Shown: positions 37,372-47,437, counted from the first letter of the stretch. The stretch: 64,000 nucleotides of DNA from Rhizobium johnstonii 3841 (GCF_000009265.1 NC_008380.1:1431501-1495500), one strand, 5' to 3'. A program made the numbers and translations. The notes: generated from the letters alone by a model not told the origin.

Positions 37372-37631
37372 GACGGTTTGTGGTCCTTTTCGAGCGCGGT
37401 TTCGAGATCTGACAGGTGGATAGGCATCATCTGCTGCGTCGAACTCTGCGCGGCGATCGCCGGCAGGTGGATGAAGGCGCCGACCCTCAGCCAGGCAAGC
37501 CTGGAAACGCCATCGATCAATTCCTCATCATAATCGACGCGGTATTCTCCGGCTGGCTGCGCCCCGTCGAAACCGGACAGGCGGAATGGGGAGGAAAAGC
37601 GGACGACGGTTTGTGTGGTGCGACTGGTCAC
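37368..37631 (-). CDS. Small uncharacterised protein, first gene of the overlapping operon
   Basis: 87 residues from GTG 37631 with ggagg eight bases upstream; the frame extends to 37715 without a better start. Core TTQTVVRFSSPFRLSGFDGA, QPAGEYRVDYDEELIDGVSR and AWLRVGAFIHLPAIAAQSST is a beta-rich pattern found in many rhizobial hypothetical proteins. Four genes run 37631 to 36456 with overlaps of 4, 4 and 10 bases. Function unknown. Confidence 0.65.
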   Translation of the reverse strand: MTSRTTQTVVRFSSPFRLSGFDGAQPAGEYRVDYDEELIDGVSRLAWLRVGAFIHLPAIAAQSSTQQMMPIHLSDLETALEKDHKPS

Positions 37632-38045
37632 GGCTGAGGCCTCCGCAGGAAGATACAGGTGCGTTTCCTGTATCGTTGAGATCCGACCCGGACGAACTCG
37701 AGGCTGCCGGTACATCCGCGGTCAGCGCCAAGCTCATTCCGGATCGGAATAGACGAAATCGACGCCGGAACGACGTCATAGATTGCTATCGAAAATTCAG
37801 TGGTGATGGCGGGTCGTAGGTCTCTGACACCGCGAAGCCAAGTCGGCCAAATCGACGAGGCCTATCATTGCGCCTCGATTGAGCTTAAATCAAGATAATT
37901 CGGATTTATCTATGAAAAACGCTAAATTAACTCAACGACACGTTAAATAAAATTGAGCGCGATGGCGTAAAAATTCTATTCATTTCCTGATTATTACCAA
38001 ATATCCGCTCAAATCGATTTCCAGAATTTTTAAAGAAATTCCCTG
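37632..38045. other. AT-rich gap upstream of groESL
   Basis: The 37850-38060 part is clearly AT-rich compared with the rest of the window. No gene was found. It separates the small-protein operon from the chaperonin operon and holds the two divergent promoters. Confidence 0.5.
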
Positions 38046-38074
38046 CTTGAACAATATTTCTTGGCACTCCTATC
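38046..38074 (+). promoter_or_regulatory. Heat-shock (RpoH, sigma32-like) promoter of groESL
   Basis: cttgaa (38046-38051), 17-base spacer, then cctatc (38069-38074), close to the alphaproteobacterial sigma32 consensus CTTG-N17-CYTAT. Its -10 overlaps the CIRCE element. Confidence 0.65.
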
Positions 38075-38087
38075 AATCGAGTGCCAC
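38061..38087. promoter_or_regulatory. CIRCE operator (HrcA-binding site)
   Basis: ttggcactc, nine-base spacer, gagtgccac: the classical TTAGCACTC-N9-GAGTGCTAA CIRCE arrangement with an A-to-G change and an end mismatch. It lies 55 bases before the groES start. HrcA binds here and represses at low temperature. Confidence 0.9.
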
Positions 38088-38141
38088 GGGTGCTATTTAT
38101 GAATTGCAGCCGCCCTACGCGCCGGCAGCAGAAAGACCTCT

Positions 38142-38459
38142 ATGAAATTCCGTTCACTTCACGACCGCGTCGTCATTCGGCGTGCGGAAGGCGATGTCAA
38201 ATCCAAGGGCGGGATCATCATTCCAGACACCGCCAAGGAGAAGCCGCAGCAAGGCGAAGTGGTCGCAGTCGGCCCGGGCCTGCGCGACAAAAGCGGCAAT
38301 CTCGTCCCGCTGGATGTCGAGGTCGGTGATCTCATTCTGTTTGGAAAATGGTCGGGGAGCGAGGTCACGATCGATGGCGAAACCCTTCTGATCATGAAGG
38401 AGACCGACATCATGGGCATCGTCGAAAAGACCGAAGCGGCTGCCGGCAAAGCCGCCTGA
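38142..38459 (+). CDS. groES: Co-chaperonin GroES
   Basis: 105 residues. Starts [20 protein letters not shown] and has the mobile-loop region [20 protein letters not shown] that binds GroEL. It caps the GroEL ring during ATP-dependent folding. Slightly longer than the usual 95-98 residues through a C-terminal tail ([15 protein letters not shown]). First gene of the groESL operon, 51 bases before groEL, under CIRCE and a sigma32-like promoter. Confidence 0.97.
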   Translation: MKFRSLHDRVVIRRAEGDVKSKGGIIIPDTAKEKPQQGEVVAVGPGLRDKSGNLVPLDVEVGDLILFGKWSGSEVTIDGETLLIMKETDIMGIVEKTEAAAGKAA

Positions 38460-40145
<1,686 letters not shown>

Positions 40146-40160
40146 GGCCAGCTTGACCCG

Positions 40161-40177
40161 GTCCGGCGTCGCCGGAC
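40161..40177 (+). other. Hairpin after groEL
   Basis: 7-bp stem gtccggc/gccggac with the loop gtc, 15 bases after the groEL stop and just before the next gene. No T-run; may limit read-through. Confidence 0.5.
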
Positions 40178-40211
40178 GGCACAACCCGAATAACAAACAG
40201 GGAAAATTCCA

Positions 40212-40604
40212 ATGTCCGTACAGAGCAGCAGCAAGACATCGATTACCCAGCGTTTCGACAGTTACCAGCCGTCCAAGACGCTTCTCGCCTGGGCCTGCGT
40301 CGTCACGGCGATCGCCACGATGATCATCGGCTTCAGCTGGGGAGGTTGGGTCACAGGCGGCACATCAAGCAAAGCGGCAGCCGCCGCTGGCGACACCGCA
40401 CGCGGAGAACTGGCGTCGGCCATCTGCGTCGAGCGATTCAAGGCGGCGCCGGATGCGAGCGCTAAACTGATCGAGTTCAAGGCGATTACCGAAGGCTACA
40501 AACAGCGTCAGTTCGTTGAGGCCGGCGGTTGGGCGACCATGCCCGGCCAGACTTCAGCCGATAGCCGAAGTGTCCAAGGCTGCGCCACGGCGCTTGCCGT
40601 CTGA
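40212..40604 (+). CDS. Small single-pass membrane protein, unknown
   Basis: 130 residues; ATG 40212 follows aggga. A membrane helix LLAWACVVTAIATMIIGFSW lies at residues about 24-43, then a periplasmic part with AICVERFKAAPDASAKLIEF and GYKQRQFVEAGGWATMPGQT, two cysteines. I recall similar proteins beside stress genes in rhizobia, but no named family. It may share the groESL transcript. Confidence 0.7.
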   Translation: MSVQSSSKTSITQRFDSYQPSKTLLAWACVVTAIATMIIGFSWGGWVTGGTSSKAAAAAGDTARGELASAICVERFKAAPDASAKLIEFKAITEGYKQRQFVEAGGWATMPGQTSADSRSVQGCATALAV

Positions 40605-40618
40605 CACCGTTTTTCCAG

Positions 40619-40645
40619 AGCGCTCCGATATATGTGCGGAGCGCT
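40619..40645. terminator. Hairpin between two small genes
   Basis: Perfect 9-bp stem agcgctccg/cggagcgct, nine-base loop, 15 bases after the 40604 stop. No long T-run on the plus strand (ttttt precedes it), so on the minus strand it would end in aaaaa-complement; direction is uncertain. Confidence 0.5.
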
Positions 40646-40671
40646 CCTACTGTTGAAGCAGGAAATGACCC

Positions 40672-40842
40672 ATGATCCGTTTCGTGAAAAAGAGCGACCC
40701 GAAGCCAGCCGCAGAAGACGCCGGCGGCGAAAGCGTCAAGAAAGTCCCTGAGGCAGCCGCCGAGGGGCCTAAGAAAGCCGCCAACGACAGCACGCCTCGC
40801 CGCGCGCCGCAGGCGGCGGAAGATGACGACCCGCTTATCTGA
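40672..40842 (+). CDS. Small charged Ala/Pro-rich protein (56 aa)
   Basis: ATG 40672 follows agcagga. Sequence MIRFVKKSDPKPAAEDAGGE, then SVKKVPEAAAEGPKKAANDS and an acidic end EDDDPLI. It is low in hydrophobic residues and probably disordered. No family recognised; the clean start and ribosome site support it. Confidence 0.55.
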   Translation: MIRFVKKSDPKPAAEDAGGESVKKVPEAAAEGPKKAANDSTPRRAPQAAEDDDPLI

Positions 40843-40869
40843 GCACAGCGCCGCACCGCAGTTCACGAC

Positions 40870-40977
40870 CTAAAGCGCGTCGCGATCTTTCGGATTCGCT
40901 CGTCGCGCTTTAGCTCTTTGTTTTTACGCATGCCGTTGTCGCAAAACCGCGGCACACTTTTGCGCGACATGCTTTAG
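40870..40977. repeat. RIME1-like 108-bp intergenic element, copy 2 (inverted)
   Basis: Exactly 108 bp from ctaaagcgcgtcgcg to gcgcgacatgctttag, the reverse orientation of 31890-31997: it contains ctctttgtttttacgcatgc and cggcacacttttgcgcgaca. The TAA stop of the minus-strand oxidoreductase gene (40974-40976) lies inside its last bases. Confidence 0.85.
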
Positions 40978-42140
40978 CGATAGTCCAGCCAGACCCCGCC
41001 GGCATCGGCGGACCGTACGCAGTTTTCGACCCAGCGCACTCCTTCCAGTCCGGCGTCGACATCGGGAAAGACGAGGTCTTCGATCCCCGCAGGGCCGAGG
41101 CCGCGCTCTCTGTTGATGGCAAAGCCGAAGCGGCGATAGAGGTTCGCCCAGGCTTCGAAGAGACCTTCCGGGTGACCGCCGCCGATCCGGTCGTCGATTC
41201 TGGCCTCGGGATAGAGATAGTCCATGCCACGCTCGAGAATGCGGGCCGGTTCGCCCTGGATCTCGTAAGAGAGCTGGTTCGGCCGCTCGTCCCACCATTC
41301 GATGCTGGCCTTCGAGCCGACGATGCGGATCTTCTGGCCGTGCATGGAGCCGGCATTGACGGCGCTCGACCAGATGGTGGCGATCGCGCCATTATCATAT
41401 TCCATCAGGGTCACCGCATTGTCTTCGAGCGGCGCGCGGCTTTTGACGAAGCTCTGGCGGGTGCAGAGGAGACGCCTGATCTTGAGGTGCGGCAGGATGA
41501 CCTTGGCGATATAAAGCGGGTGGGTCCCGACATCGCCGAGCACATAGCTGGGACCTGCGAATTTCGGATCGACGCGCCAGCGCGTCGCGGGGTTCTGCTC
41601 CTCCACCGCAGCACTATGGAAGCCATGGGCGAATTGCAGGTTGACGATGCGGATCTCGCCGACATCGCCATTCCTGACCATCGCGCGTGCCTGCTCGATC
41701 ATCTGATGGCCGGCATAACCATAGGTCACGCCGACGATACGGCCGCGCGCCTTCGAAACCGCCTTCAGCTCCTCGGCTTCGGCGGTCGTAAAGCAGAGCG
41801 GCTTTTCGCAGATCACATGCAGATCATGTTCGAGTGCTGCCTTGCAGATCGCAAAATGGGTGTTGTTGGGTGTTGCGATCGACACGGCCTCGATGCCGTC
41901 GGCCCGCCCGGCCTCAGTCGCAAACATCGCCGCATAGTCCCGGTAGCTCCTGGCTTCGTCGAGCCCAAGATCGAGGCCGAAGGCGCGGCCGCGTTCGGGA
42001 TCGATATCGAAGGCGCCCGCCGCAAGGGCAAAGACGTCGTCGCGATGCGCCGCCGAGCGATGAATATAGCCGATCTGGCTGCCTCTGCCGCCGCCGACCA
42101 TGCCCCAGCGGATCGGCCTTTGCCTGTCATTCGTCATCAT
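40974..42140 (-). CDS. Gfo/Idh/MocA family NAD(P)-dependent oxidoreductase
   Basis: 388 residues from ATG 42140 (ATG 42137 also possible). N-terminal Rossmann domain with GMVGGGRGSQIGYIHRSAAH, SIATPNNTHFAICKAALEHD and the family motif CEKPL at about residue 115; C-terminal substrate domain with GDVGTHPLYIAKVILPHLKI (G-x3-D-x-GTH). It is the last gene of an operon with two TIM-barrel isomerase/epimerase-like proteins, divergent from a LacI regulator, so it likely oxidises a sugar or cyclitol such as an inositol. Its stop lies in a RIME1-like element. Confidence 0.88.
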   Translation of the reverse strand: MMTNDRQRPIRWGMVGGGRGSQIGYIHRSAAHRDDVFALAAGAFDIDPERGRAFGLDLGLDEARSYRDYAAMFATEAGRADGIEAVSIATPNNTHFAICKAALEHDLHVICEKPLCFTTAEAEELKAVSKARGRIVGVTYGYAGHQMIEQARAMVRNGDVGEIRIVNLQFAHGFHSAAVEEQNPATRWRVDPKFAGPSYVLGDVGTHPLYIAKVILPHLKIRRLLCTRQSFVKSRAPLEDNAVTLMEYDNGAIATIWSSAVNAGSMHGQKIRIVGSKASIEWWDERPNQLSYEIQGEPARILERGMDYLYPEARIDDRIGGGHPEGLFEAWANLYRRFGFAINRERGLGPAGIEDLVFPDVDAGLEGVRWVENCVRSADAGGVWLDYR

Positions 42141-42147
42141 CTTTTCC

Positions 42148-43071
42148 CTAAAAACCGACCGACCTGAGGTAATCGCGGCTTTGCTTCACATCTTCGAGGC
42201 TGCCGGCGACATTCCTCGGATCGCGCTCCTGCTCGACGGTGATGAAGCCGTGATAGCCGATCTCCTCGAGTGTCTGCCTGACGGCGGGGTAGTCGATGAC
42301 GCCGCGGCCGATCGGGCACATCACGCCCTGTCCGCAGGCCTCGAAGAAGCGGATCTTCTCGCCAAGCACACGGTCGAAGACGGTCTGGTCGATGTCCTTG
42401 AAGTGGACGTAGTCCAGCCTGTCGGCATAGCGGCGAAGCATCTCCACGGGATCCATGCCGGCATAATAGCTATGGCCGGTGTCGAGGCAAAAGCCGGCGA
42501 TCTCCTGCGGAATGTCACCTGCCACCCGCTCGATCTCATCGGCGAATTCGATATATCCGCCCGCATGCGGGTGGATGACGGCGCGCACGCCGTATTTGCG
42601 GTGAGCGAGTTCGGCGATTGCCGTGATGTTGGCGACCATCCCGGTCCAGGCCTTGTCGTCGAGACGCGGCGCATGATCCGAATGGCCGGCGGCATAGTCC
42701 CGCTCGTCGTGCCCCCAGTCCATGACCGTGAGATAGGGCGTCCTGAACCGCTGGCCCGCCACCTGTTCCGGCTGCGGCAGCCTGGTGATGACGGCGCAGA
42801 TTTCCTCCGTCTGCCGCAGCAATGTCTCCCGATTTTCAGGCGAGACGAGATCGTCGAAGATCGTGCCGGCAACGATGAAGAGATTGCGTTCGGTGAGCGC
42901 CTTTGCAACGAGCGCATCATCGAGCGGCACGTAGCCGTAGGGCCCGAGTTCGAGGCCGCCGTAGCCGGCCGCCGTCGCCTCGTCGAAGACGCGCTCCCAG
43001 GCGGGAAGGTTTGGATTGTTGACGTCATCAACGCCCCAGCAGCAGGGGGCTGTCGTAATCGTGATGGTCAC
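42148..43071 (-). CDS. Sugar phosphate isomerase/epimerase family (IolE-like) protein
   Basis: 307 residues from GTG 43071. Xylose-isomerase-like TIM barrel (AP_endonuc_2): TTAPCCWGVDDVNNPNLPAW, AVIHPHAGGYIEFADEIERV and GFCLDTGHSYYAGMDPVEML with YVHFKDIDQTVFDRVL. The glutamate, aspartate and histidine positions expected for the metal site (H168 region, D-T-GH, HFKD) are present. IolE-type members dehydrate scyllo-inosose; this role is inferred only. Seven bases from the oxidoreductase gene. Confidence 0.86.
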   Translation of the reverse strand: MTITITTAPCCWGVDDVNNPNLPAWERVFDEATAAGYGGLELGPYGYVPLDDALVAKALTERNLFIVAGTIFDDLVSPENRETLLRQTEEICAVITRLPQPEQVAGQRFRTPYLTVMDWGHDERDYAAGHSDHAPRLDDKAWTGMVANITAIAELAHRKYGVRAVIHPHAGGYIEFADEIERVAGDIPQEIAGFCLDTGHSYYAGMDPVEMLRRYADRLDYVHFKDIDQTVFDRVLGEKIRFFEACGQGVMCPIGRGVIDYPAVRQTLEEIGYHGFITVEQERDPRNVAGSLEDVKQSRDYLRSVGF

Positions 43072-43112
43072 GGTTTTATTCCTGATAATGGGTGCCGGGC
43101 GGAGGCCGACGA

Positions 43113-44027
43113 TCAGCCAAGTTTCCCCGGCCAGTATTTGTCGACATATTTCTGGATTTCGGAGCGCATGAAGCGGCCGGAATCATCGGCGCGCTCCTCC
43201 CAGCCGAAGACGCAGGCGGTGATGATGCCGTCGAACCCGACCGCGGCGAGCGAGGAGAAAAAGACATCCCAATTGATCTCGCCCTGGTACATATCCATGT
43301 GCTGATGGATGGTGACCTTTGCGCCCGGCGGGTTGATGATGTAGCGCAGCCCCGACGACGCCTTGTGGTTATAGGTATCGGCCACATGCACATGGGCAAT
43401 CAGCGGGCCGGCATCGCGGATCATCCGCGCCATGTCGTCACCGAAATAGAAGGTGTGCGGCGCGCAATAGAGGAATTTGACGTTCTTCGAGCCGATGGTC
43501 TTCAGCATGTCGATCGCCGGATGCAGCGTCTCGCACCAGTCTTCCGGATGCGGTTCCATGTTGAGCGTGACGCCCTCGCGCTCGAACACCGGAACGAGCT
43601 CTTCGATCGAGCGCCACCAGGCAGCCTCGCTGTGCTCGTGGGTATGCGTGCCGCCGCAACAGCTGGCGCGGTGGCTGCGATCCGGCGACGGTCCGCGGCC
43701 GAATTCCGAATTCATCGTATCGCAGCCCATCTCGGCGGCGATCGCGATTGCTTCCTTCCAGTAGCGCACCGCTGCCTGCCGCTCGTCCTCATGAGGGCTC
43801 GCCCAGCGATACATCGGCAGGATCGAGGCGAGCTGGACGCCGTGATCCTTGAGGGCGGCCTTGAATTCCGCGATGCGTTCCTTGTGTGCCCGCGGGCGCA
43901 CCCACCAGGGCAGAAAATCGTCGCGCGGTGAAAGCTCGATATGCTCATAGCCGAGTTCCGCCGCCTTGCGGCAGAGGTCGCGCAGGTTGAGGTGACGGTG
44001 CATATGCGGGTCGAGTGCGATCTTCAT
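43113..44027 (-). CDS. Sugar phosphate isomerase/epimerase family TIM-barrel protein
   Basis: 304 residues from ATG 44027 with ggaggag upstream. First gene of the operon. Xylose-isomerase-like TIM barrel: HRHLNLRDLCRKAAELGYEH, FEREGVTLNMEPHPEDWCET with a metal-binding glutamate, and RDAGPLIAHVHVADTYNHKA with metal-binding histidines. An unusual Cys/His-rich insert, RASCCGGTHTHEHSEA, is found near residue 120-135. Substrate unknown; grouping with an oxidoreductase points to sugar or cyclitol breakdown. Confidence 0.85.
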   Translation of the reverse strand: MKIALDPHMHRHLNLRDLCRKAAELGYEHIELSPRDDFLPWWVRPRAHKERIAEFKAALKDHGVQLASILPMYRWASPHEDERQAAVRYWKEAIAIAAEMGCDTMNSEFGRGPSPDRSHRASCCGGTHTHEHSEAAWWRSIEELVPVFEREGVTLNMEPHPEDWCETLHPAIDMLKTIGSKNVKFLYCAPHTFYFGDDMARMIRDAGPLIAHVHVADTYNHKASSGLRYIINPPGAKVTIHQHMDMYQGEINWDVFFSSLAAVGFDGIITACVFGWEERADDSGRFMRSEIQKYVDKYWPGKLG

Positions 44028-44161
44028 CTGGCTCCTCCGTCATCCCCCGGCGGCTTCGCGCCGGTGGATGATCCTTGATCTCGTTCGTTTCGTGCTTCCG
44101 GTGCTCCTCCCGGATTGCCAGCACGATACTGCCGCGGCGCCCCCATGCTCCAATGCTTCCT

Positions 44162-44177
44162 TGATCAAATTTGATCA
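44162..44177. promoter_or_regulatory. 16-bp perfect palindrome, LacI operator candidate
   Basis: tgatcaaatttgatca, in the 208-bp gap between the divergent catabolic operon (start 44027) and the LacI gene (start 44236), about 60 bases before the latter. Length and place fit a LacI-family operator. Confidence 0.75.
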
Positions 44178-44235
44178 TTGACGGCGCAGCGTGCCGATGC
44201 TCTGCTGTGTCAGCTTTGGGAGCGAGTGAGCCCTG

Positions 44236-45237
44236 ATGAAGGTGACTTTGAAGGATGTCGCAAGCCAAGCCGGCGTTGGCACCGCGACCGTCGAGCGCGT
44301 CCTCAACGGCCGCGGCGGCGTGCGGCCGGAGACGGTGGAGAAGGTCTTCCTGGCGGCAAGACGGCTTGAATACCGGCAAAGCCTGCCGGTCGTCCATCGC
44401 GGCCTGATCCGGATAGAGGTGATCCTCGTTCGTCCGGAGACCAGCTTCTATTCGCGTTTGAACCGGGCCTTCGAGCGCATTGCCGCCTCGCTCGACGACA
44501 GCATTGTCGTTCACCGCACTTTCGTCCGCGAGAACGAGCCGGCGCAATTCGCCCGCTACATCGCCAACCCGACGGCACGCCGGTCGGCGCTGATCGTGGT
44601 CGCCCCCGACCATGCCGATGTCGTCACCAGCGTGCGCAAGGCGGCCGGTCTCGGCATTCCCGTCGTTCAGATCATGACCCGTCCGGCCCCCGAACTGCCC
44701 TATGTCGGCATCGACAACTACGCTGCCGGACGCACCGCGGCTCACTACATGTCGGGCATGCTGGCGCAGCGCCCCGGTTCGTTCGTCGCTCTCTGCCACA
44801 GCGGCGCCTATGAGAACCATAAGGAGCGGATCCGCGGCTTCTCCAGCTATCTCTCAGAGAATGGTTCAAACGAGCACCGTTTCATCGAGGTCATGTTCGA
44901 CCTCGATGACGAGCACAATGCCATCGAACTGCTGCACGCGGCCCTCCGGCGCGAACCCGACATCATCGGCGTCTATAGTGCAGGCGGCGACAACAAGGGT
45001 GTTGCCAGGGTGCTCGAGGCAAACAAGGCTGGGCGGCCGTTCTGGGTCGGTCACGAATTGACGGCAGAGACGCAGGGCTATCTCCGCCGCGGCATCATGT
45101 CGATCGTGCTCGACCAGGCGCCGGAGGTGCAGGCGAGACGCTCGATAGATCTTGCCCTGAACAGGCTCGGTCTCATCGAGGTGGAGGTCAGCGCCGAACC
45201 GGTGCGCTTCCTGACGATCACGCCGGAAAATCTCTGA
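44236..45237 (+). CDS. LacI family transcriptional regulator
   Basis: 333 residues. N-terminal HTH LKDVASQAGVGTATVERVLN with the hinge GRGGVRPETVEKVFLAARRL, then a periplasmic-binding-protein-like ligand domain: ALIVVAPDHADVVTSVRKAA, NYAAGRTAAHYMSGMLAQRP and GVYSAGGDNKGVARVLE. The binding domain resembles those sensing sugars or cyclitols. Divergent from the three-gene operon, with a perfect palindrome between; it probably represses that operon until its ligand appears. Confidence 0.93.
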   Translation: MKVTLKDVASQAGVGTATVERVLNGRGGVRPETVEKVFLAARRLEYRQSLPVVHRGLIRIEVILVRPETSFYSRLNRAFERIAASLDDSIVVHRTFVRENEPAQFARYIANPTARRSALIVVAPDHADVVTSVRKAAGLGIPVVQIMTRPAPELPYVGIDNYAAGRTAAHYMSGMLAQRPGSFVALCHSGAYENHKERIRGFSSYLSENGSNEHRFIEVMFDLDDEHNAIELLHAALRREPDIIGVYSAGGDNKGVARVLEANKAGRPFWVGHELTAETQGYLRRGIMSIVLDQAPEVQARRSIDLALNRLGLIEVEVSAEPVRFLTITPENL

Positions 45238-45306
45238 GGCGGGATCAGGATGCCGGGCCAATCGGCTCGAATGAGCGCCAGCGGCTTTCACGACGCCGGC
45301 GCGACC

Positions 45307-46212
45307 TTACTGCAGCTGCGGTTTCTTAAGAAAGCTGTTGCGGTCGGCAGATTTGATGCGCAGCCAGGCTTCCCGGCCGTTCCTGAGGATCCGCATGGGA
45401 ATCTCGGCACCGGCCGGGCCGCTGCTCCAGAGCTTGCGGTAGAAATCGGCCAGGCCATCGACCTCTTCGTCGCGGATCTCGGAAATGATATCGCCTTGAC
45501 GCAGGCCCGCCTGAGCGGCCGGACCGCCTTCGGCCACGCTCATGACCACCACGCCGCCATTGCTTTCGGCGGAGAAGGCGCCGAGCCACGGCCGTGGCGG
45601 TCTGTTGACCTGGCCCCGGTTCAAGAGATCGTCGAGGATCGGCGGCAAAAGGTCGATCGGCACGACCATGTTGATATCGGCAACCTCGTCGCCATCGCTC
45701 ATCTGCAGGCGAAGCGAACCGATGCCGAGAAGCTTGCCATCCGAACCGATCAGTGCTGCACCGCCCCATGAGGGATGGGCTGGTGCTGTGAAAATCGCCT
45801 CGTCGAGCAGATATTCCCAGTAGCCGGCAAATTCCTGCCGGGCGACGATATTTGCCTCGACGAATTCTCCGATGCCATCGGCCAGCACGACGGGATCGCC
45901 GGCCTTGGCCGTCGCCGCGTCGCCGAGATCCACCGCAGGCGCATTCAGGGGTCCAAGCGCCTGGACTAGGCCGAAGCCGCTTTCCTGATCGTAGGCAAGT
46001 GCATGGGCGGGAACCACGCGCCCGTCATGGGTCGTCAGCCAGACCTCTTCGGCCTCGGTGATGAGATAACCGATGGTCAGCACCAGCCCGTTGTCGCGAA
46101 TGACCACGCCGCTGCCCTCCCGGACAGTGCCCAGCGTCTCCGCTGTGAAGGCATCTTCCGGAATGGAGGAACGGACGGCCACGACTGACCGCAAAATCGG
46201 ATCGATATTCAT
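45307..46212 (-). CDS. DegP/HtrA-like protein with PDZ domain and a lost protease triad
   Basis: 301 residues from ATG 46212; the frame extends to 46299. Trypsin-like fold (about 10-200) followed by one PDZ domain (AESNGGVVVMSVAEGGPAAQ, AGLRQGDIISEIRDEEVDGL). All three catalytic positions look replaced: TNxHVV is LTIGYLI (Y49), the D of DPESDLAVL is G79 in DQESGFGLV, and GNSGG is PSWGG (W149). So it is probably not a protease but a PDZ-carrying binding or chaperone protein. No signal peptide from this start, unlike DegP, so the location may be cytoplasmic. Confidence 0.85.
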   Translation of the reverse strand: MNIDPILRSVVAVRSSIPEDAFTAETLGTVREGSGVVIRDNGLVLTIGYLITEAEEVWLTTHDGRVVPAHALAYDQESGFGLVQALGPLNAPAVDLGDAATAKAGDPVVLADGIGEFVEANIVARQEFAGYWEYLLDEAIFTAPAHPSWGGAALIGSDGKLLGIGSLRLQMSDGDEVADINMVVPIDLLPPILDDLLNRGQVNRPPRPWLGAFSAESNGGVVVMSVAEGGPAAQAGLRQGDIISEIRDEEVDGLADFYRKLWSSGPAGAEIPMRILRNGREAWLRIKSADRNSFLKKPQLQ

Positions 46213-46368
46213 GCTTTCATCCCGATAGACGCCGGCGCGAAAGGCCGAAATCCGGCGCATTCTTCCTTGAATAGGTAAGAGAATGGACGGCGGGTGCAAG
46301 ACCGTATCGGAGGGAATTTCGGCAGGCCAACGCGCGACCTCCCTCTGATGCCTGCACCAATCAAGGTT

Positions 46369-47313
46369 TCACTGAGCGCCGAGACTATCTCGCATGGCAC
46401 CGGCGGGCGGCTGAGCGCGACCATATTGCCGCGGCGAGCATCCCATCACTCTCTTGAAAGCGGTGCTGAATGCGCTTTCGGAGTCATAACCGAGCGACAG
46501 GGCGACACCGGCAATTGCTTCGGCCGAGCTTGTCAATCGGTCACCCGCGAGAAGCATGCGCCAGCGCGTCAGATAATCCATCGGCGCCAGCCCGACCTTT
46601 TCCTTGAAGTGGAGAGCAAAACTGGACCGGGACATCGAGGCCCGTTCAGCCAGCGACTGCAAGGTCCACTTGCGGGCCGGATCGGCATGCAGGGCACCGA
46701 TAGCCGCGCCGATCCGCCGGTCGGTAAGCGCGAAAAGCCAGCCGACGCCGCGCGCATTCGGCGATGCGATATGGAGGCGCAACACCTGCATGAGCATGAC
46801 ATGAGCAAAATGCTCCGCCATCAGAAAGCCACCTGGCTGCTGGTCGCGCAATTCGCGCGTCATCCGATCGAGGCACCAGCGCAGCACGGTGGCGTGATCG
46901 GAATCCCTCTTCACATGGACGATCGGCGGCAGGATTCCGAGAAGGATGTCCGAATTTCCTCCCGAAAAGGAAAAACGGCTGCCGATCAGGAAGAAATCGC
47001 CGCCGCCGTTGCAAGTCGCAATGCCGTCGCGGGCGACCGAATAGATCGCATCGGACTGGATCGCTTCCAGAGCCGGATCGCTGGCGAGACGAAAGGCTCG
47101 GCGGCTGGTCAGCAGAAAGCAGTCGCTTTCCTCCAGGCGGACAGCTTCGGGGACGCCATCGACGCTCAGCCAGCAGGCGCCTGAAATCACCGCGTTGAAC
47201 TTGATGCCATCAGGGGGCGGAAAATCGATCGCCCAAGCGCCGCCAGCGTCAAGCCCCGCGGAAACATAGCTGCGCGGTTTGAGCAATGCGAGAACATCGG
47301 ATAACGGGTCCAT
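46369..47313 (-). CDS. AraC family transcriptional regulator, copy 2
   Basis: 314 residues from ATG 47313 (MDPLSDVLALLKPRSYVSAG). Same plan as the copy at 15037-16035: cupin-type sensor (LDAGGAWAIDFPPPDGIKFN), then two HTH motifs, WTLQSLAERASMSRSSFALH and EAIAGVALSLGYDSESAFST with AFKRVMGCSPRQYGRA. Divergent from an SDR gene that is paralogous to that of copy 1. Likely regulates it. The signal is unknown. Confidence 0.9.
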   Translation of the reverse strand: MDPLSDVLALLKPRSYVSAGLDAGGAWAIDFPPPDGIKFNAVISGACWLSVDGVPEAVRLEESDCFLLTSRRAFRLASDPALEAIQSDAIYSVARDGIATCNGGGDFFLIGSRFSFSGGNSDILLGILPPIVHVKRDSDHATVLRWCLDRMTRELRDQQPGGFLMAEHFAHVMLMQVLRLHIASPNARGVGWLFALTDRRIGAAIGALHADPARKWTLQSLAERASMSRSSFALHFKEKVGLAPMDYLTRWRMLLAGDRLTSSAEAIAGVALSLGYDSESAFSTAFKRVMGCSPRQYGRAQPPAGAMRDSLGAQ

Positions 47314-47437
47314 GTAAAAATCCGGACGATGGCGAAGAGATGTCGGACTTTAGCGCATGGATCGTCTGGAGACCACGCCCTATTCTCGCGAGCGTCATCC
47401 AGTGCGACAGCAACGCCGCAGAACAAAGGTAATTATC

